From positions 1 through 64,000 of the forward strand of contig CAKTAV010000012.1 in the NCBI GenBank assembly GCA_934532985.1: a DNA stretch of 64,000 bases, in the 5' to 3' direction. Source of the stretch: an uncultured Butyricicoccus sp. (GTDB lineage Bacteria > Bacillota > Clostridia > Oscillospirales > Butyricicoccaceae). Below, in pieces: positions 30,545 through 38,420 of the stretch; positions within the stretch are counted from its first letter, which is position 1, and every line of letters starts with the position of its first letter. A program made the position numbers and the translations under genes. The notes beneath the pieces are model-generated. The model was not told where the DNA came from. It saw only the letters and a program-made list of their open reading frames with translations, and did not search any database.

Positions 30545-32998
30545 TTACGGTTTTACTTCTTCCATGATAAAGGATTCGACAATGTCGCCTTCCTTGATGT
30601 CGTTGTAGTTCTCGAAGCCCAGACCGCACTCAAAGTGGGTAGCGACCTCCTTCACGTCATCCTTAAAACGCTTGAGCGAATTCAGATGACCCTCGTGGAT
30701 GACAATGCCGTCGCGGACAATGCGTACCTCGCAGGCGCGGACAATCTTGCCGTCCTGTACATACGCGCCGCCGATTGTGCCGACGCCGGATACCTTAAAG
30801 GTCTGACGAATCTCCGCGTGACCCAGAACGACTTCGCGGAACTTCGGCGCCAGCATACCCTTCATCGCCTGCTCGATCTCCTCGATGCAGTCATAGATGA
30901 CGCGGTACAGACGAATTTCAACATCCTGCTGATGCGCAGAATCCGCTGCAGCGCGATCCGGACGAACGTTAAAGCCGACGATGATGGCATTGGATGCCGC
31001 CGCCAGCATGACGTCCGACTCGTTGACCGCACCAACGCCTCCATGGATGACGCGAACGCGAACCTCGTCGTTGGACAGCTTCTCCAGCGAAGCGCGAACC
31101 GCCTCGACCGAGCCCTGTACGTCCGCCTTGACGATGATGTTGAGATCCTTGATGCTCTCCTGCTGAATCGTGTCAAACAGGTTCTCCAGCGTGACCTTCT
31201 TCATCGCGTTGTTGCGCTCTTCCTTCTCCTGCTCCTTACGCTGCTCGACCAGCTCACGTGCCATGCGCTCGTTGTCAACCGCATAGAATACGTCGCCGGC
31301 CTCCGGAACCTCGCCCAGACCGATGATCTCCACCGGAACCGACGGGCCTGCGTTCTGCAGGCGGTTGCCGCGCTCATCCGTCATCACACGGACGTGACCG
31401 ACCGCCTTGCCGGCGATAACGACATCACCCGCATGCAGCGTACCATTCTGCACCAGAACGGTAGCAACCGGACCGCGGCCGCGATCCAGCTTGGCCTCGA
31501 TAACCGTACCCTTTGCCTGACGGTTCGGGTTGGCGCGCAGCTCCTGCATCTCTGCCGTCAGCAGAACCATTTCCAGCAGGTTGTTGATGCCCTCGCCCTT
31601 CTTCGCCGAGATCTTGCAGACGATGGTCTCACCGCCCCATTCCTCCGGCACCAGACCGTACTCGGTCAGCTGCTGAAGAACGCGATCCGGATCGGCGTTT
31701 TCCTTATCAATCTTGTTGACGGCAACGATAATCGGAATCTCTGCCGCCTTTGCGTGGTTAATCGCCTCGATGGTCTGCGGCATGATGCCGTCGTCCGCCG
31801 CGACAACCAGAATCGCAATATCCGTTACCTGTGCGCCGCGGGCACGCATGGACGTAAACGCCGCATGTCCCGGGGTATCCAGGAACGTAATCGGCTGTCC
31901 GTTGACCTTGACGCGGTATGCACCGATGTGCTGCGTGATGCCGCCCGCCTCGCCTGCGGCAACATCGGTCTTACGGATGCAGTCCAGCAAAGAGGTCTTG
32001 CCGTGGTCAACGTGACCCATGACAACGATAACCGGGCTTCTCGGCTCCAGGTTTTCTTCCTTGTCCTCGCTCTCGTCAAACAGCTTCTCTTCGATGCTGA
32101 CAAAGACTTCCTTCTCGACCTTTGCGCCCATCTCCTCGGCAACCAGTGCCGCGGTGTCAAAATCAATGGTCTGCGAAATATTCGCCATAACGCCCAGCTT
32201 GAGCAGCTCCTTGATGACGTCTGCCGCCGTGCGCTTCAGGCGGGATGCCAGCTCGCCGACGTTGATTTCGTCCGGAATCATGACCTTGAGCTGTACCTTC
32301 TTGACCTGCTGCTGCTGACGCTGCAAACGCTTGAACTTCTCCTGTTCCTCCTGGCGGCGCTTGTTAGAGAACGGACGACGGTTGTCGGCCTTGCTCTTGA
32401 TCTTCTGCTTGCCCTGCTTCATGCGCTCTGCCTTCTCCGGAACCAGAGCGTCGATGCGCTCGTCATAGCGGTCCAGATTGACATTGCCGCCGCCGCGGGT
32501 GTCGATGCGATGAATCTGCTTGCTCTTGCTCTGCTGCTGATTCTCCTCGCTGGTAATCGTCGACGTTCCCTGCTCTTCCTTGCCCTGCGGGTGCAGGATC
32601 TGGCGCTGCTCATGCGGCTTTGCCGGCTGACGCTTTTTCTTCTGCGTCTGCTGCTTGACCTTCTGCGCCTGCTTGTCGTCCGAAGAAGCCGCCGGCTTTG
32701 CCGGAGCGGACTTCTTCTCGCTCTTTTCGCTCTTCTTTTCCTCCGCTGGCTTGCGGATGACCTGCGTCGTCGGCGCCTTGCGCTCTGCCGACTGCTTTGC
32801 CAGTACCTCTTCCATATTGTTGACCGGGTACTTCTTGGTCATATAATCAAAAACAATATTCAGCTCCTGCGGTTCCAGAACCTGCATATGATTTTTTGGA
32901 GTCTTGGAGTATTCGGTCAGCACATCGGTGATTTCCTTCGTGCTCTTGCCAAAATCCTTGGCGACTTCATGTACACGGTATTTGTTCTCAATACTCAT
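30545..32998 (-). CDS. infB: Translation initiation factor IF-2
   Basis: GTPase that places initiator tRNA on the 30S subunit. 817 residues. The N-terminal 300 residues are low-complexity and basic or Gln-rich, with an IF2_N domain at the very start (KYRVHEVAKDFGKSTKEI) and a second near residue 230. The G domain has VMGHVDHGKTSL, DTPGHAAF, VNKIDKE and SAKKGEG. C-terminal domains II-IV follow, ending HFECGLGFENYNDIKEGDIVE. Its ATG overlaps the ylxQ stop by four bases. Confidence 0.97.
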   Translation of the reverse strand: MSIENKYRVHEVAKDFGKSTKEITDVLTEYSKTPKNHMQVLEPQELNIVFDYMTKKYPVNNMEEVLAKQSAERKAPTTQVIRKPAEEKKSEKSEKKSAPAKPAASSDDKQAQKVKQQTQKKKRQPAKPHEQRQILHPQGKEEQGTSTITSEENQQQSKSKQIHRIDTRGGGNVNLDRYDERIDALVPEKAERMKQGKQKIKSKADNRRPFSNKRRQEEQEKFKRLQRQQQQVKKVQLKVMIPDEINVGELASRLKRTAADVIKELLKLGVMANISQTIDFDTAALVAEEMGAKVEKEVFVSIEEKLFDESEDKEENLEPRSPVIVVMGHVDHGKTSLLDCIRKTDVAAGEAGGITQHIGAYRVKVNGQPITFLDTPGHAAFTSMRARGAQVTDIAILVVAADDGIMPQTIEAINHAKAAEIPIIVAVNKIDKENADPDRVLQQLTEYGLVPEEWGGETIVCKISAKKGEGINNLLEMVLLTAEMQELRANPNRQAKGTVIEAKLDRGRGPVATVLVQNGTLHAGDVVIAGKAVGHVRVMTDERGNRLQNAGPSVPVEIIGLGEVPEAGDVFYAVDNERMARELVEQRKEQEKEERNNAMKKVTLENLFDTIQQESIKDLNIIVKADVQGSVEAVRASLEKLSNDEVRVRVIHGGVGAVNESDVMLAAASNAIIVGFNVRPDRAAADSAHQQDVEIRLYRVIYDCIEEIEQAMKGMLAPKFREVVLGHAEIRQTFKVSGVGTIGGAYVQDGKIVRACEVRIVRDGIVIHEGHLNSLKRFKDDVKEVATHFECGLGFENYNDIKEGDIVESFIMEEVKP

Positions 32999-33459
32999 GC
33001 GCGTTCACCTCCACGTTTCTTACGATGTATTGCATTGGCTCGGCCTGAGCCATTGTCTCCCTTTTTGCGCGCACCCGGCTTTTTCTTTCCTCGTCGGGAT
33101 GCAATGCGGCTGTTTTTCTCCGCCACCTGCTGTGCAATCGGCGCGAAGGTCGGATCGTCCTGCGCCGCCTTCTGTGCCACCGTCGCGGCAAAGCCAATCT
33201 CACGGATGCAGCAGACGGCACACGTCATGCGTCCCAGCGCCCCGCCGATCTCCTCCGCGGTCGCCGTCACGCGAACCATGGGAATCTTACGCTCCCCGAT
33301 CGCGCGGCGCATCCGACGCTCCGTGCTGTCTCCGGCGTCCGACGCCAGTACAACCAACCGGACGTCGCCGTCCTCTACGCTGTCCGCCGCCGCGTCAATG
33401 CCAACCGTCAGACGACCGGCACGCAGGCACAGCCCCAGCGTACTCAAATACTCATTCAT
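32995..33459 (-). CDS. ylxQ: YlxQ-like L7Ae-family protein with basic tail
   Basis: The first 100 residues are an L7Ae/L30e/YlxQ domain (YLSTLGLCLRAGRLTVGIDAA, VRLVVLASDAGDST, IPMVRVTATAEEIGGALG), a fold that binds kink-turn RNA. The remaining 50 residues form a strongly basic tail rich in Lys, Arg and Gly (RGKKKPGARKKG, RKKRGG) not usual for YlxQ of about 100 residues. 154 residues from the ATG at 33459, which overlaps the ylxR stop by eight bases. Position between ylxR and infB is standard. Confidence 0.85.
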   Translation of the reverse strand: MNEYLSTLGLCLRAGRLTVGIDAAADSVEDGDVRLVVLASDAGDSTERRMRRAIGERKIPMVRVTATAEEIGGALGRMTCAVCCIREIGFAATVAQKAAQDDPTFAPIAQQVAEKNSRIASRRGKKKPGARKKGDNGSGRANAIHRKKRGGERA

Positions 33460-33730
33460 CCGACGGACGCGCCTCCATTTCCTTGCACAGGGCATCATAG
33501 ACCTCGTCCGGAATCGTGCAGCCAAACGCACGCTCCAGCGCACGGGACTTTTTCGCACGGGCCAGACATTCCGTCTTAGCACAGACATATGCGCCGCGCC
33601 CCGGATTCTTTCCGCGGAAGTCCAGTGCAATCTCCCCCTCCGGAGAGCGAACCACACGGATCAGCTCCCGCTTGGGCAGCATCTCGCGGCAGCCAACGCA
33701 CTGCCGCATCGGAATTCGTTTTTTCTGCAC
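33452..33730 (-). CDS. rnpM: RNase P modulator RnpM (YlxR, DUF448)
   Basis: 92 residues with the whole YlxR signature: PMRQCVGCREMLPKRELIRVVRSP, DFRGKNPGRGAYVC and ALERAFGC. YlxR/RnpM is reported to bind the RNase P RNA and modulate its activity. It lies between nusA and ylxQ, 15 bp after nusA, with AGGAGG before the ATG. Confidence 0.92.
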   Translation of the reverse strand: MQKKRIPMRQCVGCREMLPKRELIRVVRSPEGEIALDFRGKNPGRGAYVCAKTECLARAKKSRALERAFGCTIPDEVYDALCKEMEARPSDE

Positions 33731-33745
33731 GGTTTCCTGCCTCCT

Positions 33746-34843
33746 TTAGTCGGCGATCAGGTCGTCGTCCGCCTCTTCGGCAACCGCCGCGGCCTGGCTC
33801 TCCGGACCGATGTCGATCTTGCATCCGGTCAGCTTTGCCGCCAGACGTGCGTTCTGGCCCTCCTTGCCGATGGCCAGCGACAGCTGGTCGTCCGGCACGA
33901 TGACGCGGCAGCTCTTGCCGTCCGGTAGCATAATCGCACTGACCACATCCGCCGGGGACAGTGCCTCGGAGACAAACGTCGCCATATCCTCGGAATACTT
34001 GATAATGTCAATCTTTTCGCCGGAAAGCTCGCCGACAATCGCGCCGACACGGCTGCCGCGCGGACCGACGCATGCGCCGATCGGATCGACGTTCTCATCC
34101 GTGCTGGCTACCGCAATCTTGGTGCGGCTGCCCGCCTCACGGGCAATCGACTTGACCTCGACAATACCGTCGTGAATTTCCGGTACCTCCAGCTCAAACA
34201 GGCGCTTGACCAGACCCGGGTGGGTGCGGGAAATCAGAACCTGCGGGCCGCGGCTTCCCTTACGTACCTCAACGACATAGACCTTGATACGCTGTCCCTC
34301 GGTCAGCTGCTCGCCCTGTACCTGCTCGGTGGTGGACAGAACGGCCTCGGTCTTCTCGCCGTCGCTGACCAGGCTCAGAATCACGTTTCCGTTGCGCGGA
34401 TCAATGCGGCTGACAACTGCCGACAGAATCTCGTGCTCCTTGGAGCTGTATTCGTTGAATACCATGCCGCGCTCCGACTCACGGATACCCTGAATGATGA
34501 CCTGCTTGGCCGCCTGTGCCGCGATGCGTCCGAATTTCTTCGTCTCCACATCGACACGCATGGTATCGCCCAGCGATGCCTTGCGGCTGATCTTCTGTGC
34601 GTCCTCCAGCGAGATCTCAGTCAGCGGATCCTCTACCTCATCGACGACGTCCTTGGTCGCATACATAACAATATTGCGGTTTTCCATATCCGGCTCGCAA
34701 TAGATATTGTCGCAGATCAGTCCGTCATTGTCCTTCTTATACGCCGTCAGCAGTGCCTGACACACGCGGTCGAGCATATACTCCACCGGAATGCCCTTTT
34801 CCTTTTCCAGCTGCTCCAGCGCTGCAAAAAACTCTGCGTTCAT
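33746..34843 (-). CDS. nusA: Transcription termination/antitermination factor NusA
   Basis: Binds RNA polymerase and nascent RNA to set pausing and termination. The N-terminal domain starts MNAEFFAALEQLEKEKGIP; then come an S1 domain (GDTMRVDVETKKFG region to VLISRTHPGLV), KH1 (GACVGPRGSRVGAI) and KH2 (LAIGKEGQNARLAAKLTG). 365 residues, the short Gram-positive form without acidic repeats. I prefer the ATG at 34843; a GTG five codons earlier overlaps AAGGAG. Second gene of the operon. Confidence 0.95.
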   Translation of the reverse strand: MNAEFFAALEQLEKEKGIPVEYMLDRVCQALLTAYKKDNDGLICDNIYCEPDMENRNIVMYATKDVVDEVEDPLTEISLEDAQKISRKASLGDTMRVDVETKKFGRIAAQAAKQVIIQGIRESERGMVFNEYSSKEHEILSAVVSRIDPRNGNVILSLVSDGEKTEAVLSTTEQVQGEQLTEGQRIKVYVVEVRKGSRGPQVLISRTHPGLVKRLFELEVPEIHDGIVEVKSIAREAGSRTKIAVASTDENVDPIGACVGPRGSRVGAIVGELSGEKIDIIKYSEDMATFVSEALSPADVVSAIMLPDGKSCRVIVPDDQLSLAIGKEGQNARLAAKLTGCKIDIGPESQAAAVAEEADDDLIAD

Positions 34844-34906
34844 GATGTTATTACTCACTCCTTATTGTGTGCGGAATGCCCTGCCGGCATCCGCGTTTCC
34901 TTCTGT

Positions 34907-35371
34907 TTATATGCTCACCCAAAGATTGACGGCGGCAATGTCCTTCGGCTCAAACACGGTAATCGTTCCGTCCTGATCCAGCGTCACTCTGCCGTTGTCA
35001 TAGTCGCGCAGTACGCCAATCGCCATCTTGCTTCCACCGATCGGACGGTAGAAGCGGATTTCAATCTCACTGCCCAGAAAGGCCGCAAAATGCTCCGGGC
35101 GCTTGAGCTTCCGCGCGATGCCCGCCGAGGAGACGCACAGCGTATACGGCGGCAGGGATGCAAACTCCTTGGCGTCCAGCAGAGGGTCAATCGCGCGCGA
35201 CAGCTTTTCGCAGTCGTCAATATCGGTGTGTCCCTCCCGATCAATCGTCACGGTCAGCATATATTGACCGCCTTCTTTTTCAAACTCGACGTCCCACAGC
35301 GTGACGCCCAGCTCTTCCACAAACGGCTGACACAGCTCGGTCACGCGTTTGCACAGTTCTTTTGCGTTCAT
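34907..35371 (-). CDS. rimP: Ribosome maturation factor RimP
   Basis: Assists 30S assembly, in particular S12 incorporation. 154 residues in two domains: an N-terminal alpha/beta domain (LWDVEFEKEGGQYMLTVTIDREG, DDCEKLSRAIDPLLD, YTLCVSSAGIARKLKRPEHF) and a C-terminal SH3-like barrel. The start is the ATG at 35371, five bases after GGAGGG. First gene of the nusA-infB operon, with a promoter and short leader upstream. Confidence 0.93.
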   Translation of the reverse strand: MNAKELCKRVTELCQPFVEELGVTLWDVEFEKEGGQYMLTVTIDREGHTDIDDCEKLSRAIDPLLDAKEFASLPPYTLCVSSAGIARKLKRPEHFAAFLGSEIEIRFYRPIGGSKMAIGVLRDYDNGRVTLDQDGTITVFEPKDIAAVNLWVSI

Positions 35372-35402
35372 TGCTACCCTCCGCACTCGAAGCAATAAGA
35401 AA

Positions 35403-35422
35403 GAGTGGGTTGCCCCACTCTC
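35403..35422 (-). terminator. Hairpin in the rimP leader (terminator or attenuator)
   Basis: Perfect 8-bp stem AGAGTGGG/CCCACTCT, loop of four, followed on the minus strand by TTTCTTATT. It lies between the promoter at 35448-35475 and rimP, so it would act on the operon's own transcript; NusA autocontrol is a possibility. Confidence 0.5.
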
Positions 35423-35436
35423 CTTAGTTTCCAATC

Positions 35437-35449
35437 TAACAGTGTTAGT
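35437..35449. promoter_or_regulatory. Palindromic operator candidate at the rimP promoter
   Basis: CTAACA-G-TGTTAG, a perfect 6-bp palindrome that overlaps the end of the -10 and the predicted transcription start. Its regulator is unknown. Confidence 0.45.
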
Positions 35450-35475
35450 ATAGCACTTTTTTCCTTACTGTGCAA
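35448..35475 (-). promoter_or_regulatory. Promoter of the rimP-nusA-infB-ribF operon
   Basis: Minus-strand TTGCAC, 16-nt spacer, TATACT, giving a leader of about 70 nt. Confidence 0.65.
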
Positions 35476-35506
35476 GAGATTTTTTTGCTCTGCGCCCGTC
35501 TCTCCC

Positions 35507-36931
35507 TTATCGACGAAGGACCTTGCGCACTGACTGCAAAATCTCACGCACATTCACAAAGAACAGCGCCGCAAACAGCAGCACCTGCCACAGCGGCCAC
35601 AGCGGAACGCTCAGCACCATTGTAATCATCTGCGCCACCAGAATGACAATGCTCACCATCGTCTTCGGAATGTTCCAGTGAATCTTGAGATAGCGCTGCG
35701 TGTCAAACGCACGGATCAGGAACAGCACGAAGTAGCTGAGCATCGTCGCAATGCCCGCACCCATCGCGCCCATGAACTCGCTGTAATGCCCCATCAGCGG
35801 AATCAGAATCAGGTTCAGCGTGATGTTCAAAATCGCACAGATCACCGTCGTGACCATGGAGTTCTGTGTGCGCAGCTTGAGCATATACACACTGCCGAGG
35901 AAAGTAGACAGCAGACCAAACGTCGTCGCCAGCGTCAGCACCGGAATGTATTCCCAAGCAATAAAGTAATCCTTTGCGACCATAAAGGTCATAATAAAGC
36001 GGGAGAACAGGATGATGCCCGAGCTGGTGATAAACGCAATGGACGAATATGCCGCCAGCACCTTGGTGTAAAACGCAATCTGTTCCTTTTCCTCGCTCTC
36101 CTTGACGGCGGAAATCTGCCATGCATCCGCAAACAGGTTTGCGACAATCAGCAGTACATTCGGAATCTTATTCGCCGCCGCATACAGACCGTTTGCCGAT
36201 GCGCTGATAAAGATAACGATCATATAACGGTCGGACATGTTGATGATCCACTGGCAGATGGTCTGCGGAATCGTCGGAATCGCGTAGCGATGCATCGCGC
36301 GGCTCAGCGAGCGATCCATCGACTTGCTGCGCGGCGGCAGCAGATAGCGGTTCAGGCGCAGCGGAATGAACATCGCAAAGCCCATCACAATATCCGAGCA
36401 GATATTGGCCAGCAGATAGCCCGTGATGCCCCAGCGAAAGCCCGCCAAGAACACGATATTCAGCATGATGTTCAGGAACGTGTTGCCAATGCCGTTTGCC
36501 GCATACATCTTGCTGTGTCCCATGCTCAAACCGAACTGAATGCATAGTGAGCGGAAATTCGACGCCAGCACAAACGCCAGAACCAGCAGAACATAGCCGT
36601 TCATGAACGAAATATACTGTGCCAGCGGAGAAATCGCTAGAACGATAAGGAAGCAGACCGCTATCGTATAAAAGCCGGTGGAAAAGACCGTCCGGCGGTC
36701 GCGGCTGTCCTCCAAGCCAAAGCGGATGACCGCATTGTTGATGCCAGCCGACGCAATCGGAATCAGCAGCTGACCGACATTGATCAGCGCATCCACCGTA
36801 CCGTATTCCGCCGTGGACAGAATGTTGGTGTAGAACGGCAGCATGAGGAACACGAGAACCTTGGAGGAAAATGTTCCGATCGCAAAGATCAGCGTGTTGG
36901 ACAGCAGTCGTGTGTATCTGTTGTGTGCCAT
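35507..36931 (-). CDS. Oligosaccharide flippase (MATE/MVF-like, Wzx type)
   Basis: 474 residues with about 14 hydrophobic helices. It begins with a basic stretch then FAIGTFSSKVLVFLMLPFYTNILSTAEYGTVD, the usual start of polysaccharide transport proteins. DRYMIVIFISASANGLYAAANKIPNVL in the middle is also typical. It likely flips a lipid-linked oligosaccharide across the membrane. No glycosyltransferase or polymerase lies next to it. Single-gene unit with its own promoter. Substrate unknown. Confidence 0.88.
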   Translation of the reverse strand: MAHNRYTRLLSNTLIFAIGTFSSKVLVFLMLPFYTNILSTAEYGTVDALINVGQLLIPIASAGINNAVIRFGLEDSRDRRTVFSTGFYTIAVCFLIVLAISPLAQYISFMNGYVLLVLAFVLASNFRSLCIQFGLSMGHSKMYAANGIGNTFLNIMLNIVFLAGFRWGITGYLLANICSDIVMGFAMFIPLRLNRYLLPPRSKSMDRSLSRAMHRYAIPTIPQTICQWIINMSDRYMIVIFISASANGLYAAANKIPNVLLIVANLFADAWQISAVKESEEKEQIAFYTKVLAAYSSIAFITSSGIILFSRFIMTFMVAKDYFIAWEYIPVLTLATTFGLLSTFLGSVYMLKLRTQNSMVTTVICAILNITLNLILIPLMGHYSEFMGAMGAGIATMLSYFVLFLIRAFDTQRYLKIHWNIPKTMVSIVILVAQMITMVLSVPLWPLWQVLLFAALFFVNVREILQSVRKVLRR

Positions 36932-36975
36932 AGTAACTCCTACTCAGTCAAATCGTTTTTTCACTCGTAAACTTG

Positions 36976-37004
36976 ATTATAGCACGCGGATACCCATGAT
37001 TCAA
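36976..37004 (-). promoter_or_regulatory. Promoter of the flippase gene
   Basis: Minus-strand TTGAAT, 17-nt spacer, TATAAT, about 45 bp before the flippase ATG. Confidence 0.7.
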
Positions 37005-37023
37005 TGTACATTCCGTGTAAAAA

Positions 37024-37257
37024 TCATTGTGTATCCGTCCCCGCTTCGTCGCGCATCGCCTCCTGCTGCCGCGCCAGCTCCAGCGTCTGCTCCTCCGCCA
37101 TATGCAGCTTCTCCCACAGAAGCCGCCCCGCTTCGTCCTCCTCATCCAGCAGCATCCCCGGAAATACCAGTGTGTATCCATCCTGTTCCTCCGGCTCCTG
37201 CTCCACACCGGAAAGCCGCATCATCTCTTGCAGCCAGTCCAGTTCCTCCGACGCCAT
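37024..37257 (-). CDS. Small acidic helical protein of unknown function
   Basis: 77 residues from the ATG at 37257, seven bases after AGGGAGG; a longer frame lacks a ribosome site. It starts MASEELDWLQEMMRLSG, has FPGMLLDEEDEAGRLLWEKLHMAEEQTLELARQQEA, and looks like one long charged helix or coiled coil. No membrane segment. It has its own promoter-like sequence and lies upstream of the flippase. Not recognised. Confidence 0.6.
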   Translation of the reverse strand: MASEELDWLQEMMRLSGVEQEPEEQDGYTLVFPGMLLDEEDEAGRLLWEKLHMAEEQTLELARQQEAMRDEAGTDTQ

Positions 37258-37287
37258 ATGCGCGCCTCCCTCCGTATTCTGTCTGCT

Positions 37288-37316
37288 ATTTAACCATACT
37301 TTCTCTGCTCCGTCAA
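37288..37316 (-). promoter_or_regulatory. Promoter of the small acidic protein gene
   Basis: Minus-strand TTGACG, 17-nt spacer, TTAAAT, about 30 bp before the start codon. Confidence 0.45.
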
Positions 37317-37338
37317 CGTATCTCCTCATCAAATACAT

Positions 37339-37476
37339 TTGATTGCTTTTGATTTATTTTGGCGTTTATTGATTTGTTACAATTTTTTAGTGGTATCTTT
37401 GTGTGCTATGTCGATTGATTTCTGATGTTACACGCTGTATAATTCAAATACAATCAAAACAAATCATTCTCATTCA
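37339..37476 (+). promoter_or_regulatory. fruK-fruA control region with TTGAT repeats
   Basis: TTGATT (37415-37420), 17 nt, TATAAT (37438-37443) form the promoter. Around it the motif TTGAT/TGATT and its complement occur many times, for example TTGATTGCTTTTGATT near 37340 and CAATCAAAACAAATCA near 37452. Such repeats are typical of DeoR-family regulators of fructose operons. No fruR gene is adjacent. Confidence 0.5.
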
Positions 37477-37490
37477 AAAAGAGGGCTGTT

Positions 37491-38420
37491 ATGATTTATA
37501 CTGTTACCTTTAATCCATCGCTGGATTACATTGTTGACGTCAATGACTTCCAGCTTTATCGTACCAACCGAACCTGCACGGAGCAAATGCTCCCCGGCGG
37601 CAAGGGCATCAATGTTTCCATTGTCCTGCACAACCTCGGCATCGACAGCTGTGTGCTCGGCTTCACCGCTGGATTCACCGGTGCAGAGATTCAGCGTCTG
37701 CTGGAGCAAACCGGCGTGCATGCAGAGTTTATTCCCATTGCCCACGGCAACTCCCGCATCAATATGAAGCTGCGCACGATGGACGGCACGGAAATCAACG
37801 GCATGGGACCAGACATCAGTGAGCAGGCGCTTCAGCTGCTGCTGGAAAAGCTGGATACGCTCCAGTCCGGCGACACACTGGTGCTAGCGGGCAGTATTCC
37901 GCACTCCCTGCCGGACTCCATTTACCGCACGATTCTTCAGCGTCTGGACGGACGCGGTATCACCACTGTCGTCGATGCCACACAAGATCTTCTGGTCAAT
38001 GTATTGGAGTATCACCCGTTTTTGATCAAGCCAAACAACCATGAGCTGGGCGACATCTTCGGCGCGTCCATCGCATCGCGTGACGAGGTGCTCCCCTACG
38101 CGAAACGCCTGCAAGAGCGAGGCGCGCGCAACGTGCTGGTCTCCATGGCGGGCGAAGGCGCCGTGCTTCTGGCGGAGGACGGCACAGTCTATCAGACCCC
38201 AGCCCCTAAGGGTAAGCTGGTCAACGGTGTCGGCGCGGGCGACTCCATGGTCGCCGGATTCCTCGCCGGATACCAGACCACGCAGAATTATGAGCACGCG
38301 TTCCGCATGGGCGTTTCTGCCGGAAGTGCCAGCGCGTTTTCTGAAAACCTAGCTACGAAAGCAGAAATAGAAGCAATTTATCAAACCCTACAAACCACAA
38401 AAAAGGAGAATGGCGTATGA
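37491..38420 (+). CDS. fruK: 1-phosphofructokinase
   Basis: Converts fructose 1-phosphate, the PTS product, to fructose 1,6-bisphosphate. PfkB fold: MIYTVTFNPSLDYIVDV at the start, LPGGKGINVSIVLHNLG, the IKPNNHELGDIFG segment, and NGVGAGDSMVAGFLAGY with the catalytic aspartate. 309 residues. GAGGG lies five bases before the ATG. The stop overlaps the fruA start by four bases. Confidence 0.95.
   Translation: MIYTVTFNPSLDYIVDVNDFQLYRTNRTCTEQMLPGGKGINVSIVLHNLGIDSCVLGFTAGFTGAEIQRLLEQTGVHAEFIPIAHGNSRINMKLRTMDGTEINGMGPDISEQALQLLLEKLDTLQSGDTLVLAGSIPHSLPDSIYRTILQRLDGRGITTVVDATQDLLVNVLEYHPFLIKPNNHELGDIFGASIASRDEVLPYAKRLQERGARNVLVSMAGEGAVLLAEDGTVYQTPAPKGKLVNGVGAGDSMVAGFLAGYQTTQNYEHAFRMGVSAGSASAFSENLATKAEIEAIYQTLQTTKKENGV

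Noticed and set aside
30086..33928. Uninterrupted plus-strand frame of 1280 codons opposite infB and neighbours
   Set aside because: It is the reverse complement of nrnA, rbfA, infB and ylxQ, which all have clear motifs and ribosome sites; the frame is open only because of high-GC codon usage on the other strand.
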